64,000 nt of DNA from CAMAVH01 sp964628235 (GCA_964628235.1 CAZVLU010000013.1:1-64000), one strand, 5' to 3'. Shown: positions 28,000 through 37,308, counted from the stretch's first letter. The notes: generated by a model from the letters alone, not told the origin. Numbers and translations: made by a program.

Positions 28000-28509
28000 C
28001 TAGGCCCGCTTACGCGCCTTGGCTTTTACCGGCGTTTTCTTCTTCGCCGGCGCCTTCGCCTTGCGCGCGCCCCGCTTGCGTTCAATGGCCGTCTTGCGCG
28101 CCTCGATCACATGCTTGTTCTCGAGCGCCCATAGGTTGCGGCCGACCGTCTCGCCGGCCTTGCCGAAGCGCGGCAGCTTGTCGGTCTCGCCGCGCGTGCC
28201 GAGCAGCACCAAGTATTCGTCGCCGGTGTTGTGCAACTGGTAGAAGTCGCCTTTCGGGATCATCACGATCATGCCCGGCGTCAGCTTGCGGCTATAGCGC
28301 TTGCCGCTCGCCTCCTTGAGCGTGAAGGTGCATTCGCCCTGCAGGCAGTAGAAGGTCTCGTCGGCCGTGTGCGTGTGCATCGGCCCTTTGGTGCCCGGCT
28401 CATCGGCATGGACCCAAACATGGAAGTCCGGGGTGCGGATGAGCACGCGCTTGCTGTGGCCGAGCTTAAGCTTCTTCTGGCCGACGACGTCGGCGAACTG
28501 AACGGTCAT
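28000..28509 (-). CDS. Single-domain cupin protein with basic C-terminal tail
   Basis: This 169-residue protein has one cupin beta-barrel (about residues 15-110). The first cupin motif reads GPMHTHTADETFYCLQGECTF with two His and a Glu as possible metal ligands; the second motif contains GDFYQLHNTGDEYLVLLG with a third His. The last 40 residues are rich in Lys, Arg and Ala (RKAKAPAKKKTPVKAKARKRA region) and do not belong to the cupin fold. It starts 36 bp after the upstream TctC gene on the same strand, with GGGAGA ahead of the ATG, so the two are probably co-transcribed. Function is unknown; small cupins can be isomerases, dioxygenases or sugar-binding proteins. Confidence 0.8.
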   Translation of the reverse strand: MTVQFADVVGQKKLKLGHSKRVLIRTPDFHVWVHADEPGTKGPMHTHTADETFYCLQGECTFTLKEASGKRYSRKLTPGMIVMIPKGDFYQLHNTGDEYLVLLGTRGETDKLPRFGKAGETVGRNLWALENKHVIEARKTAIERKRGARKAKAPAKKKTPVKAKARKRA

Positions 28510-28545
28510 CTCTGCATATCTCCCGATGCGGCTATTCGCCCAAAC

Positions 28546-29838
28546 TCACTCACAGGCGATCTTCGCCGCAGTGCCCTTGTTGCCGTAATAGGTGATCTCG
28601 CAGGTCATGCCCTCTTTCAACGCGCTGGCTTCCATCTTTTGGCCGGCACGCATGATTTGCGTCGAGCCGCCGCTGACCGCCGCTTCCGTCTTGTTGCCCT
28701 TGTCCATGAAGGAGACCAGACGGCCCTCGCGGGCGATACCGGTCAGTTTGGTATTCACGACATTGGCCTCTGCCATATCTTCGCGCAGGGTCGGTTGCGA
28801 CAACTCGAGCAGACGCGCGATCATCTGCGGCGGAGCCGCATAAGCTTTCTCCATCAAGCCCTGCAGACGCTCGCCCGGCACATAGGTGATGTCGAGTTGC
28901 TGCTTGGCCGCCTCATCCTTCAGCAACGGGTCTTCCAGCGTCTCCTTGAACGCCTTGCGCAACGTGGCAAGGCGAGCCGGCGCCATGTCGGGCGGAGCGG
29001 CGAAGGAATAGCCGATGTCGCTATGCATGAAGTTCAATTCGAGCAGACGACGCTCTTCGTCGTTGCGCGCCATGTCGAGCACGGAGGGCACGTTGGGCAT
29101 CTCGGGATGCTTCTCGACGCCCATCTGGTAGAGCACGCGAATCTTGCCGTCAGCGAGCTGCTGGGCGTTGCGGCTTTTGAGGCCTGAGTAGGCGAGATTG
29201 GCGCGCCCCTCGATCTCGCCGCGCTCCATGGCGAGATCGACATCGTTGCCGCCCGGATAGCCCATGATGACGCGGTAGCGGAAACCCAGCAGGTTCTTCA
29301 TCACGTAGGCTTCTTTGGTGCTGCCGCTGGCGGCGCCCACCGCGCCGACGATCAATTCGTGATTGTAGAGGTCCTTCCACGTCTTGACCGGCGAGGTGTG
29401 CCAAGCGACGGCGACGCTGACGATGGTGTCGGAACTGCCGATCCAGGAGAACTTCCGCGGATCGAACTGCGCCTTCGAATTGGCGCCGGCGAACAAGGGC
29501 TCGAGATAGATCGTGCGATTGACGATGCCGAAGAAGGTGCCGTCCTTCGGGCTCTGCGCCCACAGCATGTTGGCGAGCGCCATGCCGCCGGCGCCCGGAA
29601 AATTCTTCGGCACCAGGCTGGGATTGCCCGGCAGATGCTTGCCCATATGGCGGTTGATCAAGCGGCCCCATTGATCGTGCGAACCGCCGGTGCCTGAGCC
29701 GATGGCGACCGTGACGGTCTTGCCGCGAAAGGCCTCTGGCCCCTCCTGCGCCGCCGCAGGCGTGGCGACGCTGGCAGCGATGAGGCAGGCCGTCAGGCAG
29801 GATGCGGGCGTGATGGCCCAAGTGGTCTGGCCGGTCAT
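28546..29838 (-). CDS. TctC-family binding protein with extra C-terminal domain
   Basis: This 430-residue protein has a signal peptide ending near residue 30 (ASVATPAAAQEG), then a TctC fold of about 310 residues (FRGKTVTVAIGSGTGGSHDQWGRLINRHMGKHLPGNPSLVPKNFPGAGGMALAN). After about residue 345, where the family normally ends, there is an extension of 80 residues with pattern RLVSFMDKG...AAVSGGSTQIMRAGQKMEASALKEGMTCEITYYGN, ending in two cysteine-containing strands. This resembles a small beta domain with paired Cys, possibly disulfide-bonded in the periplasm, that I recall as a stand-alone or fused module in related bacteria. Ligand is unknown. It precedes a cupin gene in the same orientation; no TctA/TctB is near. 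Confidence 0.82.
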   Translation of the reverse strand: MTGQTTWAITPASCLTACLIAASVATPAAAQEGPEAFRGKTVTVAIGSGTGGSHDQWGRLINRHMGKHLPGNPSLVPKNFPGAGGMALANMLWAQSPKDGTFFGIVNRTIYLEPLFAGANSKAQFDPRKFSWIGSSDTIVSVAVAWHTSPVKTWKDLYNHELIVGAVGAASGSTKEAYVMKNLLGFRYRVIMGYPGGNDVDLAMERGEIEGRANLAYSGLKSRNAQQLADGKIRVLYQMGVEKHPEMPNVPSVLDMARNDEERRLLELNFMHSDIGYSFAAPPDMAPARLATLRKAFKETLEDPLLKDEAAKQQLDITYVPGERLQGLMEKAYAAPPQMIARLLELSQPTLREDMAEANVVNTKLTGIAREGRLVSFMDKGNKTEAAVSGGSTQIMRAGQKMEASALKEGMTCEITYYGNKGTAAKIACE

Positions 29839-30012
29839 GAATCTCTCCCTAGAGTGTTTTGTTTTTCTTGTTTTCGTTCGGCTTGTGCCGTTATGCCTGA
29901 AGCCTATGGCCCGCTTCGGCTGGGCGCAAGCCGCGTGGCAGCATCATGGGCCAAAGGGGTGGCGCAAAAAGCGACACTTCTGACAAATAGAAGACCTAAG
30001 GGAGGATTGCGT

Positions 30013-30429
30013 ATGGCCGCTTCGTCTTTGGCCGATTTGGAAAAAATGAGCATCAAGGCGCTCGACGAACTGTATGAGGACCTCTGGGCCGCTCTCGGTC
30101 CCCAAGTCTATAAAGGCGCTGCCGCCAAACGGCGCGCCACGGCGGCGCTGCTGCGCAAGGCGAACGCGGTGCGCGTGCGCACCATCATAGACCCGCTCGA
30201 TCAGAAGGGCGGCAAGGGCGGCGCCGAAGCCAGCAAGCGCTATGCGCTCTATGAGGACGGCCAAACGGTCGCCGACTTCCTCCTCAAGCATGGCGACGGT
30301 CCCCATCTGCGCCTCGATGTGCAGCGCGGCAATATTCGCTTGGCGGCCGGCAAAGCCAAAGGCGTGCCTGCCAAGCGGGCCAAGCCTGCGGCCCGCAAGA
30401 GCGCCAAAAAGCCGGTGCGCGGGCGCTAA
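30013..30429 (+). CDS. Hypothetical basic protein with Lys/Arg-rich tail
   Basis: I do not recognise this 138-residue protein. The ATG at 30013 is preceded by GGGAGGATT at good spacing; the same frame is open further upstream (from 29854) but that part looks non-coding. Residues 1-60 look helical (SLADLEKMSIKALDELYEDLW, then LRKANAVRVRTIIDP); residues 75-110 include LYEDGQTVADFLLKHGDGPHLRLDVQRG; the last 30 residues are Lys/Arg/Ala-rich (PAKRAKPAARKSAKKPVRGR). No signal peptide or membrane segment is seen. The tail resembles that of the cupin encoded divergently nearby. A nucleic-acid-binding role is possible but unproven. Confidence 0.6.
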   Translation: MAASSLADLEKMSIKALDELYEDLWAALGPQVYKGAAAKRRATAALLRKANAVRVRTIIDPLDQKGGKGGAEASKRYALYEDGQTVADFLLKHGDGPHLRLDVQRGNIRLAAGKAKGVPAKRAKPAARKSAKKPVRGR

Positions 30430-30486
30430 GGAGAATATTTCCCTTATCCGACAGGCGGTTATAAAGCAGCCAGCCTTGCCCGCCGC

Positions 30487-30517
30487 TTGTCGCCGACACA
30501 GCGGAATGTGATATAGT
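30487..30517 (+). promoter_or_regulatory. Probable sigma-70-type promoter of bamD
   Basis: TTGTCG at 30487-30492 and TATAGT at 30512-30517 are separated by 19 bp (17 bp if the -10 is read as GATATA at 30510). It lies 50 bp upstream of the bamD ATG in a locally AT-richer stretch. Spacing is longer than ideal, so the call is moderate. Confidence 0.45.
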
Positions 30518-30567
30518 CGCTGCACCCGGTCGCGCCGCCGGAACCCCTTTATTCGGTTTGTTTCGCC

Positions 30568-31386
30568 ATGCCCGTTTTGCGCCGCTTCTCTGCCCCCCTC
30601 GCCGCCGTCATCCTGGCCTTCGGCTTGGCCGCCTGCGGCTCCTCCGAACCGCCCGTCATGCCCGACCGCCCCGCCGAGGTCATGTTCAACGAGGCCATGA
30701 GCCTGATGGATGCCGGCGCGCCGGCCGACGCCGTCAAACTGTTCGATGAAGTCGACCGCCAGCATCCCTATTCGGTCTGGGCGACCAAGGCGCAGCTTCT
30801 CAACGCCTATGCCTATTACGAGATGAACCGCTACGACGAGGCGATCGCCGCGCTCGACCGCTTCATCGCGCTGCATCCCGGCAGCAAGGACATCGCCTAC
30901 GCCTACTACCTCAAGGCGCTGAGCTACTATGAACGCATCCCCGACGTCACGCGCGACCAGTCGCTCACCAACCGCGCGCTGAACGCGCTGCAAGAGGTCG
31001 TGCGCCGCTTCCCCGACAGCAAATACGCCCGCGATGCACGCCTGAAGATCGACCTCGCCTACGACAATCTCGCCGGCAAGGAAATGGAAGTCGGGCGCTA
31101 TTACCAGAAGCGCAACCAACCGCAGGCCGCCATCACGCGCTATCGCCGCGTCATCGAACTTTATCAGACCACCTCGCACGTGCCCGAAGCGCTGCACCGG
31201 CTGACCGAATGCTATCTCGATGTCGGCCTGACCCAAGAAGCGCAAGCGACCGCCGCCGTGCTCGGCCACAACTTCCCGGGCAGCGAGTGGTACCAGGACT
31301 CCTACGGCCTGATGACCGGCGCGCAGCTTGAGCCCAGCGCCAATACAAGCTCGTGGATCGGCCGCGCCTGGAGCTCGATATTCTGA
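30568..31386 (+). CDS. bamD: Outer membrane assembly lipoprotein BamD
   Basis: BamD (ComL) is the essential lipoprotein of the BAM complex that inserts beta-barrel proteins into the outer membrane. The protein has 272 residues. A lipoprotein signal ends in the lipobox LAAC with the lipidated Cys at position 23. Five TPR-like helical repeats follow, starting with RPAEVMFNEAMSLMDAGAPADAVKLFDEVDRQHPYS, the typical BamD opening, and including DVTRDQSLTNRALNALQEVVRRFPDSKYA. The order lpxC - bamD - recN - ligA is conserved in alphaproteobacteria, but here three accessory genes have been placed after lpxC. Confidence 0.96.
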   Translation: MPVLRRFSAPLAAVILAFGLAACGSSEPPVMPDRPAEVMFNEAMSLMDAGAPADAVKLFDEVDRQHPYSVWATKAQLLNAYAYYEMNRYDEAIAALDRFIALHPGSKDIAYAYYLKALSYYERIPDVTRDQSLTNRALNALQEVVRRFPDSKYARDARLKIDLAYDNLAGKEMEVGRYYQKRNQPQAAITRYRRVIELYQTTSHVPEALHRLTECYLDVGLTQEAQATAAVLGHNFPGSEWYQDSYGLMTGAQLEPSANTSSWIGRAWSSIF

Positions 31387-31408
31387 TGATCGGCCTGCAC
31401 ACCAGGCC

Positions 31409-33073
31409 ATGCTGATCGCGCTATCGATCCGTGACGTCGTCCTCATCGAACGCCTCGATCTGGAGTTCGGCGCCGGACTGAGCGTGCTGACCGGCGAGAC
31501 CGGCGCCGGCAAATCCATCCTGCTCGACGCCCTCGGCCTGGCGCTGGGCGCGCGCGGCGAAGCCGGATTGGTGCGCCGCGGCGCGGAGAAGGCCACCGTC
31601 TCCGCCGAATTCGACATTCCCGCCAAGCACCCGGCCCGCAAGCTGCTCGCCGACAACGAGATCGCCAGCGAAGATACGCTGGTGCTCAAGCGCGTGCTCG
31701 GCAGCGATGGCCGCAGCCGCGCCTTCGTCAACGACCAACCCGCCGGCGTCGGCCTGTTGCGCCAGCTCGGCGAACTGCTCGTCGAAATTCACGGCCAGCA
31801 TGACGCGCACGGCCTGCTCGACGCCGCCACACATCGCGGCCTGCTCGATTCCTACGGCGGCCACGACGCGCTGCTCGCCGCCACGCGTGGCGCTTATGCC
31901 GCCTGGCAGAACTGCCGCAAAGCCGAGGACGACGCCCGCGCCGAAGCCGAGGCGGCGCGGCGCGACGAGGAGTTTCTTCGCCACGCCCTCGCCGAACTCG
32001 ACAAGATGGAGCCGCAGCCCGGCGAGGAAAGCGCGCTCGCCGAGCAGCGCAGCTTCATGCAAGGCGGCGCCAAACTCGCCGAAGCCTTGCAAGCGGCGCT
32101 CAATGAATTGACCGAGGGCCGCGCCGTGGTCAGCGCGCTCAACGCCGCGCATCGCTTGGTCGATCGCGCCGCCGCCAAAGCCGGCGACCGCCTCGACGCC
32201 GCGCTGCAATCCCTCGCCGCCGCCACGGTGGAGGCCAGCGAGGCCGTCGCCCAGATCGAACTGGTGCTGGCGGCGCTCGAGTCCGATCCGCAGAAGCTCG
32301 AACAGATCGAGGAGCGGCTATTCGCCCTGCGGGCGCTCGCGCGCAAGCACAATGTCGATGTCGATGGCTTGGGCGCGTTGCAGGCCGACATGGCGCGCAA
32401 GCTGGCCGCCATCGACGGCGCCGGCATGGACCTCAAAAAGCTCGCCGCCGCAACCGCTGCCGCTCAGGCAACCTACGCCGCCGCCGCCGCCAAGCTCGGC
32501 GAGGCGCGGCGCAAGGCCGCTACCAAGCTCGACAAGGCGGTGAACAAGGAACTGGCGCCGCTCAAGATGGAGAAGGCAAGCTTTCGCACCGCCATCGAGG
32601 CGCTCGCCGCCGAAGCAGGCGGCCCGGAAGGCCTGGAGCGCGTCGCCTTCGAGGTCTCGACCAATCCCGGCGCGCCTCCCGGCGCGCTGGCCAAAATCGC
32701 ATCGGGCGGCGAACTGGCGCGCTTTATGCTCGCGCTGAAAGTGGCGCTCGCCGGCACCGGCGAGGCGGCGGCGCTGGTGTTCGACGAAGTCGATGCCGGC
32801 ATCGGCGGTGCGGTAGCCGACGCGGTCGGCGAACGCTTGGCTCGCCTCGGCGTCGACGTGCAAGTGCTCGTCGTCACCCACTCGCCGCAAGTCGCCGCGC
32901 GCGGCCTGCATCATTGGCGCGTGCAGAAGACCCAGGGCAAATCGACCAGCACGACGGTCATCTCGCTCGCCGCCGCCGAGCGCCGCGAGGAAATCGCCCG
33001 CATGCTGGCGGGCGCGAAAATCACCGACGAGGCGCGCGCCGCCGCCGACAAGCTGCTCGCCGCCGGAGCGTAA
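31409..33073 (+). CDS. recN: DNA repair protein RecN
   Basis: RecN is an SMC-like ATPase that acts in double-strand break repair. The protein has 554 residues. The Walker A motif GETGAGKS is at 29-36; the central half is a long coiled coil rich in Ala, Glu and Lys; the C-terminal half has the ABC signature ASGGELARFMLALKVAL, Walker B ALVFDEVDAGIGGAVADAVGERL and LVVTHSPQVAARG. I chose ATG 31409 because the conserved MLIALSIRDVVLIERLDLEF begins there; an upstream frame overlaps bamD. ligA follows after 5 bp. SOS control is usual for recN, but I did not find a clear LexA box. Confidence 0.96.
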   Translation: MLIALSIRDVVLIERLDLEFGAGLSVLTGETGAGKSILLDALGLALGARGEAGLVRRGAEKATVSAEFDIPAKHPARKLLADNEIASEDTLVLKRVLGSDGRSRAFVNDQPAGVGLLRQLGELLVEIHGQHDAHGLLDAATHRGLLDSYGGHDALLAATRGAYAAWQNCRKAEDDARAEAEAARRDEEFLRHALAELDKMEPQPGEESALAEQRSFMQGGAKLAEALQAALNELTEGRAVVSALNAAHRLVDRAAAKAGDRLDAALQSLAAATVEASEAVAQIELVLAALESDPQKLEQIEERLFALRALARKHNVDVDGLGALQADMARKLAAIDGAGMDLKKLAAATAAAQATYAAAAAKLGEARRKAATKLDKAVNKELAPLKMEKASFRTAIEALAAEAGGPEGLERVAFEVSTNPGAPPGALAKIASGGELARFMLALKVALAGTGEAAALVFDEVDAGIGGAVADAVGERLARLGVDVQVLVVTHSPQVAARGLHHWRVQKTQGKSTSTTVISLAAAERREEIARMLAGAKITDEARAAADKLLAAGA

Positions 33074-33078
33074 ATCTG

Positions 33079-35223
33079 ATGGCTTTCGATACCAGCAAGA
33101 CGCCCGTGAAGAAGCTCGACCGCATGAGAGCGGAGATGGAGCTGGCGCGCTTGGCCGAAGAGATCGCCGCGCATGACAAGCGCTACCATCAAGACGACGC
33201 GCCGAGCATCTCCGATGCCGATTACGATGCGCTGCGCCGGCGCAACAGCGAGATCGAAGCGCGCTTTCCCGATCTTGCCCGCGACGACAGCCCGACGCGC
33301 AAAGTCGGCGCGCCGGCCGCCGGCCGTTTCGCCAAAGTGCGTCACGCCAAGCCCATGCTGTCGCTCGACAACGCCTTCGATCCGGAAGATGTCGAAGGCT
33401 TCTTCGTCCGCGTGCGCAAATTTCTCGATTTGCCGGCCGACATGCCGGTCGGCATCGTCGCCGAACCGAAGATCGACGGCCTGTCCATCTCGCTGCGCTA
33501 TGAAAAGGGCCGCTTCGTCCAGGGCGCCACGCGCGGCGACGGCGTCGAGGGCGAAGACGTCACGCCGAATTTGCGCACCATCAAGGACATTCCCGAGCGC
33601 CTAAGCGGCGACGCGCCCGATGCCATCGACATCCGCGGCGAAATTTACATGCTGCGCGACGATTTCCTGGCGCTCAACGCGGCGCGCGCGAAGGCCGACG
33701 AGTCGGTCTTCGCCAACCCGCGAAATTCCGCCGCCGGCAGCCTGCGCCAGATCGATTCGTCGATCACCGCCAGCCGCCCCTTGCGCTTCTTCGCCTACAC
33801 CATGGGCGAGGCCAGCGAGCCGGTCGGCAAGACCCATTGGGACTTCCTGCAAGCCCTCAAAGCCTGGGGGTTCCAGGTGAACCCCAAGGCCAAGCGCTGC
33901 GCCAGCGCCGCCGAAGCCCTCGCCTTTTATAACGCCATCGGCGCCGAGCGCGCCGATCTGCCCTACGACATCGACGGCGTCGTTTATAAAGTCGACCGCT
34001 TCGATTGGCAGGACCAGCTCGGCATGGTCAGCCGCGCGCCGCGCTGGGCCATCGCCCATAAATTTCCCGCCGAACAGGCGCAAACCAAGCTCAACGAGAT
34101 CACCATCCAGGTCGGCCGCACCGGCGTGCTGACGCCGGTGGCGAACCTGGAGCCGATCACGGTCGGCGGCGTCGTCGTGTCGCGCGCGACGCTGCACAAC
34201 GAGGACGAGATCGCCCGCAAGGATGTCCGCGTCGGCGACACGGTGGTCATCCAGCGCGCCGGCGACGTCATCCCGCAGGTCGTTTCGGTGGTACTGGAAA
34301 AGCGCCCCAAGGACAGCAAGCCCTATGCCTTCCCCGACCGTTGCCCGGCCTGCGGCAGCCTCGCCATCCGCGAAGAGGGCGAAGTCGCCAAGCGCTGCAC
34401 CGGCGGGCTGATCTGCCCGGCGCAACGCTCGGAACGGCTGCGCCATTTCGTCTCGCGCCTCGCCTTCAACATCGACGGCCTCGGCGAAGAGCGCCTGCAG
34501 CTCTTCCTCGACAAGGGCGTGATCGAAGGCCCGGCGGATATTTTCACGCTGCGCCAGCGCGACGGCCAAACCGCCGCGCCCTTGGCCGCATGGGATGGCT
34601 GGGGGCCGCAGTCGGCGCTCAAGCTGTTCCAAGCCATCGACGACCGCCGCCGCGTGCCGTTCGAGCGCTTCATCTTCGCGCTCGGCATCCATCAGGTCGG
34701 CGAGGCCACCGCCAAGCTGCTGGCGCGGCGCTACGGCACGCTCGACGCCTGGCGCGCCGCCATGATTGCCGCTGCCGAAGAGCGCAAGGCCAACCCGGAC
34801 GAAGCGAAAAAGCCCGAGAAAATCGGCCCCGAATTCGCCGCGCTGTGCGACATTTCCGGCATCGGCCTCAATATGGCGGACGACATCGTCGGCTTCTTCG
34901 CCGAGCGCCATAACCTCGACGCGCTGGACGCGTTGGAAAACGCCGGCGTCGAGATCGAGCCGGTCGAGATCGTCCAGGCCCCGGCCGATTCGCCGGTCGC
35001 CGGCAAGACCGTGGTCTTCACCGGCACGCTGCAGACCATGACGCGCCAAGCCGCCGAAGCGCAGGCCGAGAAGCTCGGCGCCAAAATCGCCGGCTCGGTG
35101 TCGAAGAAGACCGGCTATGTCGTGGTCGGCACCGACGCCGGCTCGAAAGCCGACAAGGCGCAAGCGCTCGGCGTCACCATTCTCAGCGAAGACGAGTGGC
35201 TAAAGCTGATCGGCGAAGTCTGA
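33079..35223 (+). CDS. ligA: NAD-dependent DNA ligase
   Basis: LigA seals nicks between Okazaki fragments and in repair, using NAD+. The protein has 714 residues in the normal order: Ia domain (IAAHDKRYHQDDAPSISDADYD), adenylation domain with the nucleophile K131 in KIDG, OB fold, a four-cysteine zinc finger (CPACGS...KRCTGGLICPAQ), helix-hairpin-helix repeats with an insertion rich in charged residues (ERKANPDEAKKPEK), and a C-terminal BRCT domain (VAGKTVVFTGTLQTMTRQAAEAQAEKLGAKIAGSVSKKTGYVVVG). All key residues that I can locate are present. It is probably co-transcribed with recN. Confidence 0.97.
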   Translation: MAFDTSKTPVKKLDRMRAEMELARLAEEIAAHDKRYHQDDAPSISDADYDALRRRNSEIEARFPDLARDDSPTRKVGAPAAGRFAKVRHAKPMLSLDNAFDPEDVEGFFVRVRKFLDLPADMPVGIVAEPKIDGLSISLRYEKGRFVQGATRGDGVEGEDVTPNLRTIKDIPERLSGDAPDAIDIRGEIYMLRDDFLALNAARAKADESVFANPRNSAAGSLRQIDSSITASRPLRFFAYTMGEASEPVGKTHWDFLQALKAWGFQVNPKAKRCASAAEALAFYNAIGAERADLPYDIDGVVYKVDRFDWQDQLGMVSRAPRWAIAHKFPAEQAQTKLNEITIQVGRTGVLTPVANLEPITVGGVVVSRATLHNEDEIARKDVRVGDTVVIQRAGDVIPQVVSVVLEKRPKDSKPYAFPDRCPACGSLAIREEGEVAKRCTGGLICPAQRSERLRHFVSRLAFNIDGLGEERLQLFLDKGVIEGPADIFTLRQRDGQTAAPLAAWDGWGPQSALKLFQAIDDRRRVPFERFIFALGIHQVGEATAKLLARRYGTLDAWRAAMIAAAEERKANPDEAKKPEKIGPEFAALCDISGIGLNMADDIVGFFAERHNLDALDALENAGVEIEPVEIVQAPADSPVAGKTVVFTGTLQTMTRQAAEAQAEKLGAKIAGSVSKKTGYVVVGTDAGSKADKAQALGVTILSEDEWLKLIGEV

Positions 35224-37308
35224 TCAGCGGATCGGCGCCGTCGCCGTCTTGAGCCAAGCCAGCGTCTCGGCATCGACCAGCGGCGTCAGCGTTTCGCGCA
35301 CGCCGGCGTGGTAGCCGTCGAGCCAGGCGGCCTCGTCATCAGTCAACATCGCGGCATCGACGAGGGCGCGCTCGATGGGCGCGAGCGTGAGCGTCTCGAA
35401 CTCCAGCATCGGCAGACCGTCGGGACCGGACGCCGCGTCTTTCACCGCCACCAAGTTCTCGATGCGGATGCCGAACGCGCCGGCCTTGTAGTAGCCGGGC
35501 TCGTTGGACACCACCATGCCGGGCTCCAGCGCCACGCGGTTGGGCAGCTTCGAGATGCGCTGCGGCCCCTCATGCACGCTGAGATAATGGCCGACGCCGT
35601 GGCCGGTGCCGTGATCGTAATCCATGCCGGCCTGCCACAGCGGCAACCGCGCCAGCGCGTCGAGCTGGCTGCCGCTGGTGCCGACCGGGAAGCGCACGGT
35701 GGCCAACGCGATGTGGCCCTTCAGAACGCGCGTGAAGGCGGCGCGCTGCTCGTCGCTCGGGCCTTTGCCGCCGCCCCCATTCGCGTCACCCACGAACAGC
35801 GTGCGCGTGACATCGGTGGTGCCGTCGAGATATTGCGCGCCGGAATCGAGCAGGAACATCTGCCCCGGCGCGATGCCCTGATCGGTCGCCGGGCTGGCAT
35901 GGTAATGCACGATGGCGCCGTTGCCGCCGGCGCCGGCGATGGTCGGAAAGCTGAGGCCGCGGAAATGCTCGCCGCCTGAACGGAATTCTTCCAGCTTGGC
36001 GGCAGCGGCGATCTCGGTCAGCGCGCCATTCGGCGCTGTGGCGGCAAACCAGGCGAGAAAGCGCGTGAGCGCCGCGCCGTCGCGGACATGCGCGGCGCGG
36101 ATGCCGGCCAATTCCGTCTCGCTCTTTTTCGCCTTGGGCGCTTGGGAGGGATCGGCGGCTTTGACCAGCTTGGCGCCCGCCGCCTCGAGGCGGTCGAACA
36201 GCCACGCCGGCGCCGAGGCCGGATCGGCCTGCACGCGCTTGCCCGTCAAAGCCGCAAGCGCCGGGGCGAACGCATCACGCGGCGCCAGACGCACTTCGTT
36301 GCCGAGATGGGCGGCGAGCCGGGGCGACGCCTTGCGCGGGTCCATGAACAGATCGAGCCGGCGGTCGGCATGGAGGATCGCAAAGCCGAGCGGCAGCGGC
36401 GCATAGGCGACATCGCCGCCCCGGATGTTGAGCAGCCAAGCGAGGCTGTCGGGCAAAGTGATGACGACGGCATCGACAGCGGCGGCGGCAAGACGGCCCG
36501 CCAGTTCGCCGCGCTTATCGGCGGATGATCTTCCGGCGAAGGCGAGATCGAACGGCACGACCGGGGCGATCGGCATCGGGGGCTGGCGCGTCCAGGCGGC
36601 GTCGACCGGATTGGCATCGAGCGCCTTGAGCTTGGCGCCGGCTTTCTCGCAGGCCGCGCGCAGCCGCGCGACATCCTCGATGGTATGCAGCCAGGGATCG
36701 AAGCCGAGCGTCTGGCCGGCTTTCATATTGGCGGCGAGCCATTCGCCCGGCGGGCGCTGGGTGAGATGATGGCTGACGAAAGCCGCCGGATCGACCTCCG
36801 CCTTGGCCTGCAACGTGTAACGCCCGTCGACGAAAATCGCGGCGATCTCGGGCAGCACCGCGGCGAGGCCCGCCGAGCCGGTGAAGCCGGTGAGCCAGGC
36901 GAGTCGGCGGGCATAAAGCGGGACATATTCGCCCTGATGCTCGTCGGCGCGCGGCACGATGAAACCGTCGACGCCCATCGCCGCCAATTGCCGGCGCACC
37001 GCCGCCAGGCGCTCGATCACGGGCAAGGGCTCGTCGGCGAGTCCGTCGCCTTGCGTCGCCGCCATTTCGCCGCGCAGGGCCTGCAATTGCGCCGCCAGAG
37101 CCGGACTGGGGTTCTCGGCGACCAAACCCAGCCAAGCGGCGCGATCCACGTCCTCCGGGGCCGCCAATAGCCCAGCGATCAGGCTGCGCGCGGCGTCCGC
37201 CGTCGGTTGCGCGAGGCGCAAGCCTGCCGCCTTGATGAGGAGACCGCCGAGGGCGGCATCGCCTTGATAAGTCTCGCGGCAGGGGGCGGCAGCCGAAACA
37301 ACGCTCAC
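35224..37308 (-). CDS. Xaa-Pro aminopeptidase (M24 family) with long N-terminal region
   Basis: This cytoplasmic metallopeptidase removes N-terminal residues preceding proline. I chose the GTG at 37308 because AGGAG lies 10 nt upstream; the open frame extends to an ATG at 37389 but lacks such a site. The product is 694 residues, against about 600 usual in rhizobial relatives: about 90 Ala/Leu-rich residues precede the creatinase-type domain that begins near ERLAAVRRQLAAMGVDGFIVPRADEHQGEY. Metal ligands of the pita-bread domain are visible: two Asp in LLDSGAQYLDGTTDVTRT, His in HGTGHGVGHYLSVHEGP, Glu in SNEPGYY and Glu in GIRIENL. It converges on ligA with no gap. Confidence 0.92.
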   Translation of the reverse strand: MSVVSAAAPCRETYQGDAALGGLLIKAAGLRLAQPTADAARSLIAGLLAAPEDVDRAAWLGLVAENPSPALAAQLQALRGEMAATQGDGLADEPLPVIERLAAVRRQLAAMGVDGFIVPRADEHQGEYVPLYARRLAWLTGFTGSAGLAAVLPEIAAIFVDGRYTLQAKAEVDPAAFVSHHLTQRPPGEWLAANMKAGQTLGFDPWLHTIEDVARLRAACEKAGAKLKALDANPVDAAWTRQPPMPIAPVVPFDLAFAGRSSADKRGELAGRLAAAAVDAVVITLPDSLAWLLNIRGGDVAYAPLPLGFAILHADRRLDLFMDPRKASPRLAAHLGNEVRLAPRDAFAPALAALTGKRVQADPASAPAWLFDRLEAAGAKLVKAADPSQAPKAKKSETELAGIRAAHVRDGAALTRFLAWFAATAPNGALTEIAAAAKLEEFRSGGEHFRGLSFPTIAGAGGNGAIVHYHASPATDQGIAPGQMFLLDSGAQYLDGTTDVTRTLFVGDANGGGGKGPSDEQRAAFTRVLKGHIALATVRFPVGTSGSQLDALARLPLWQAGMDYDHGTGHGVGHYLSVHEGPQRISKLPNRVALEPGMVVSNEPGYYKAGAFGIRIENLVAVKDAASGPDGLPMLEFETLTLAPIERALVDAAMLTDDEAAWLDGYHAGVRETLTPLVDAETLAWLKTATAPIR

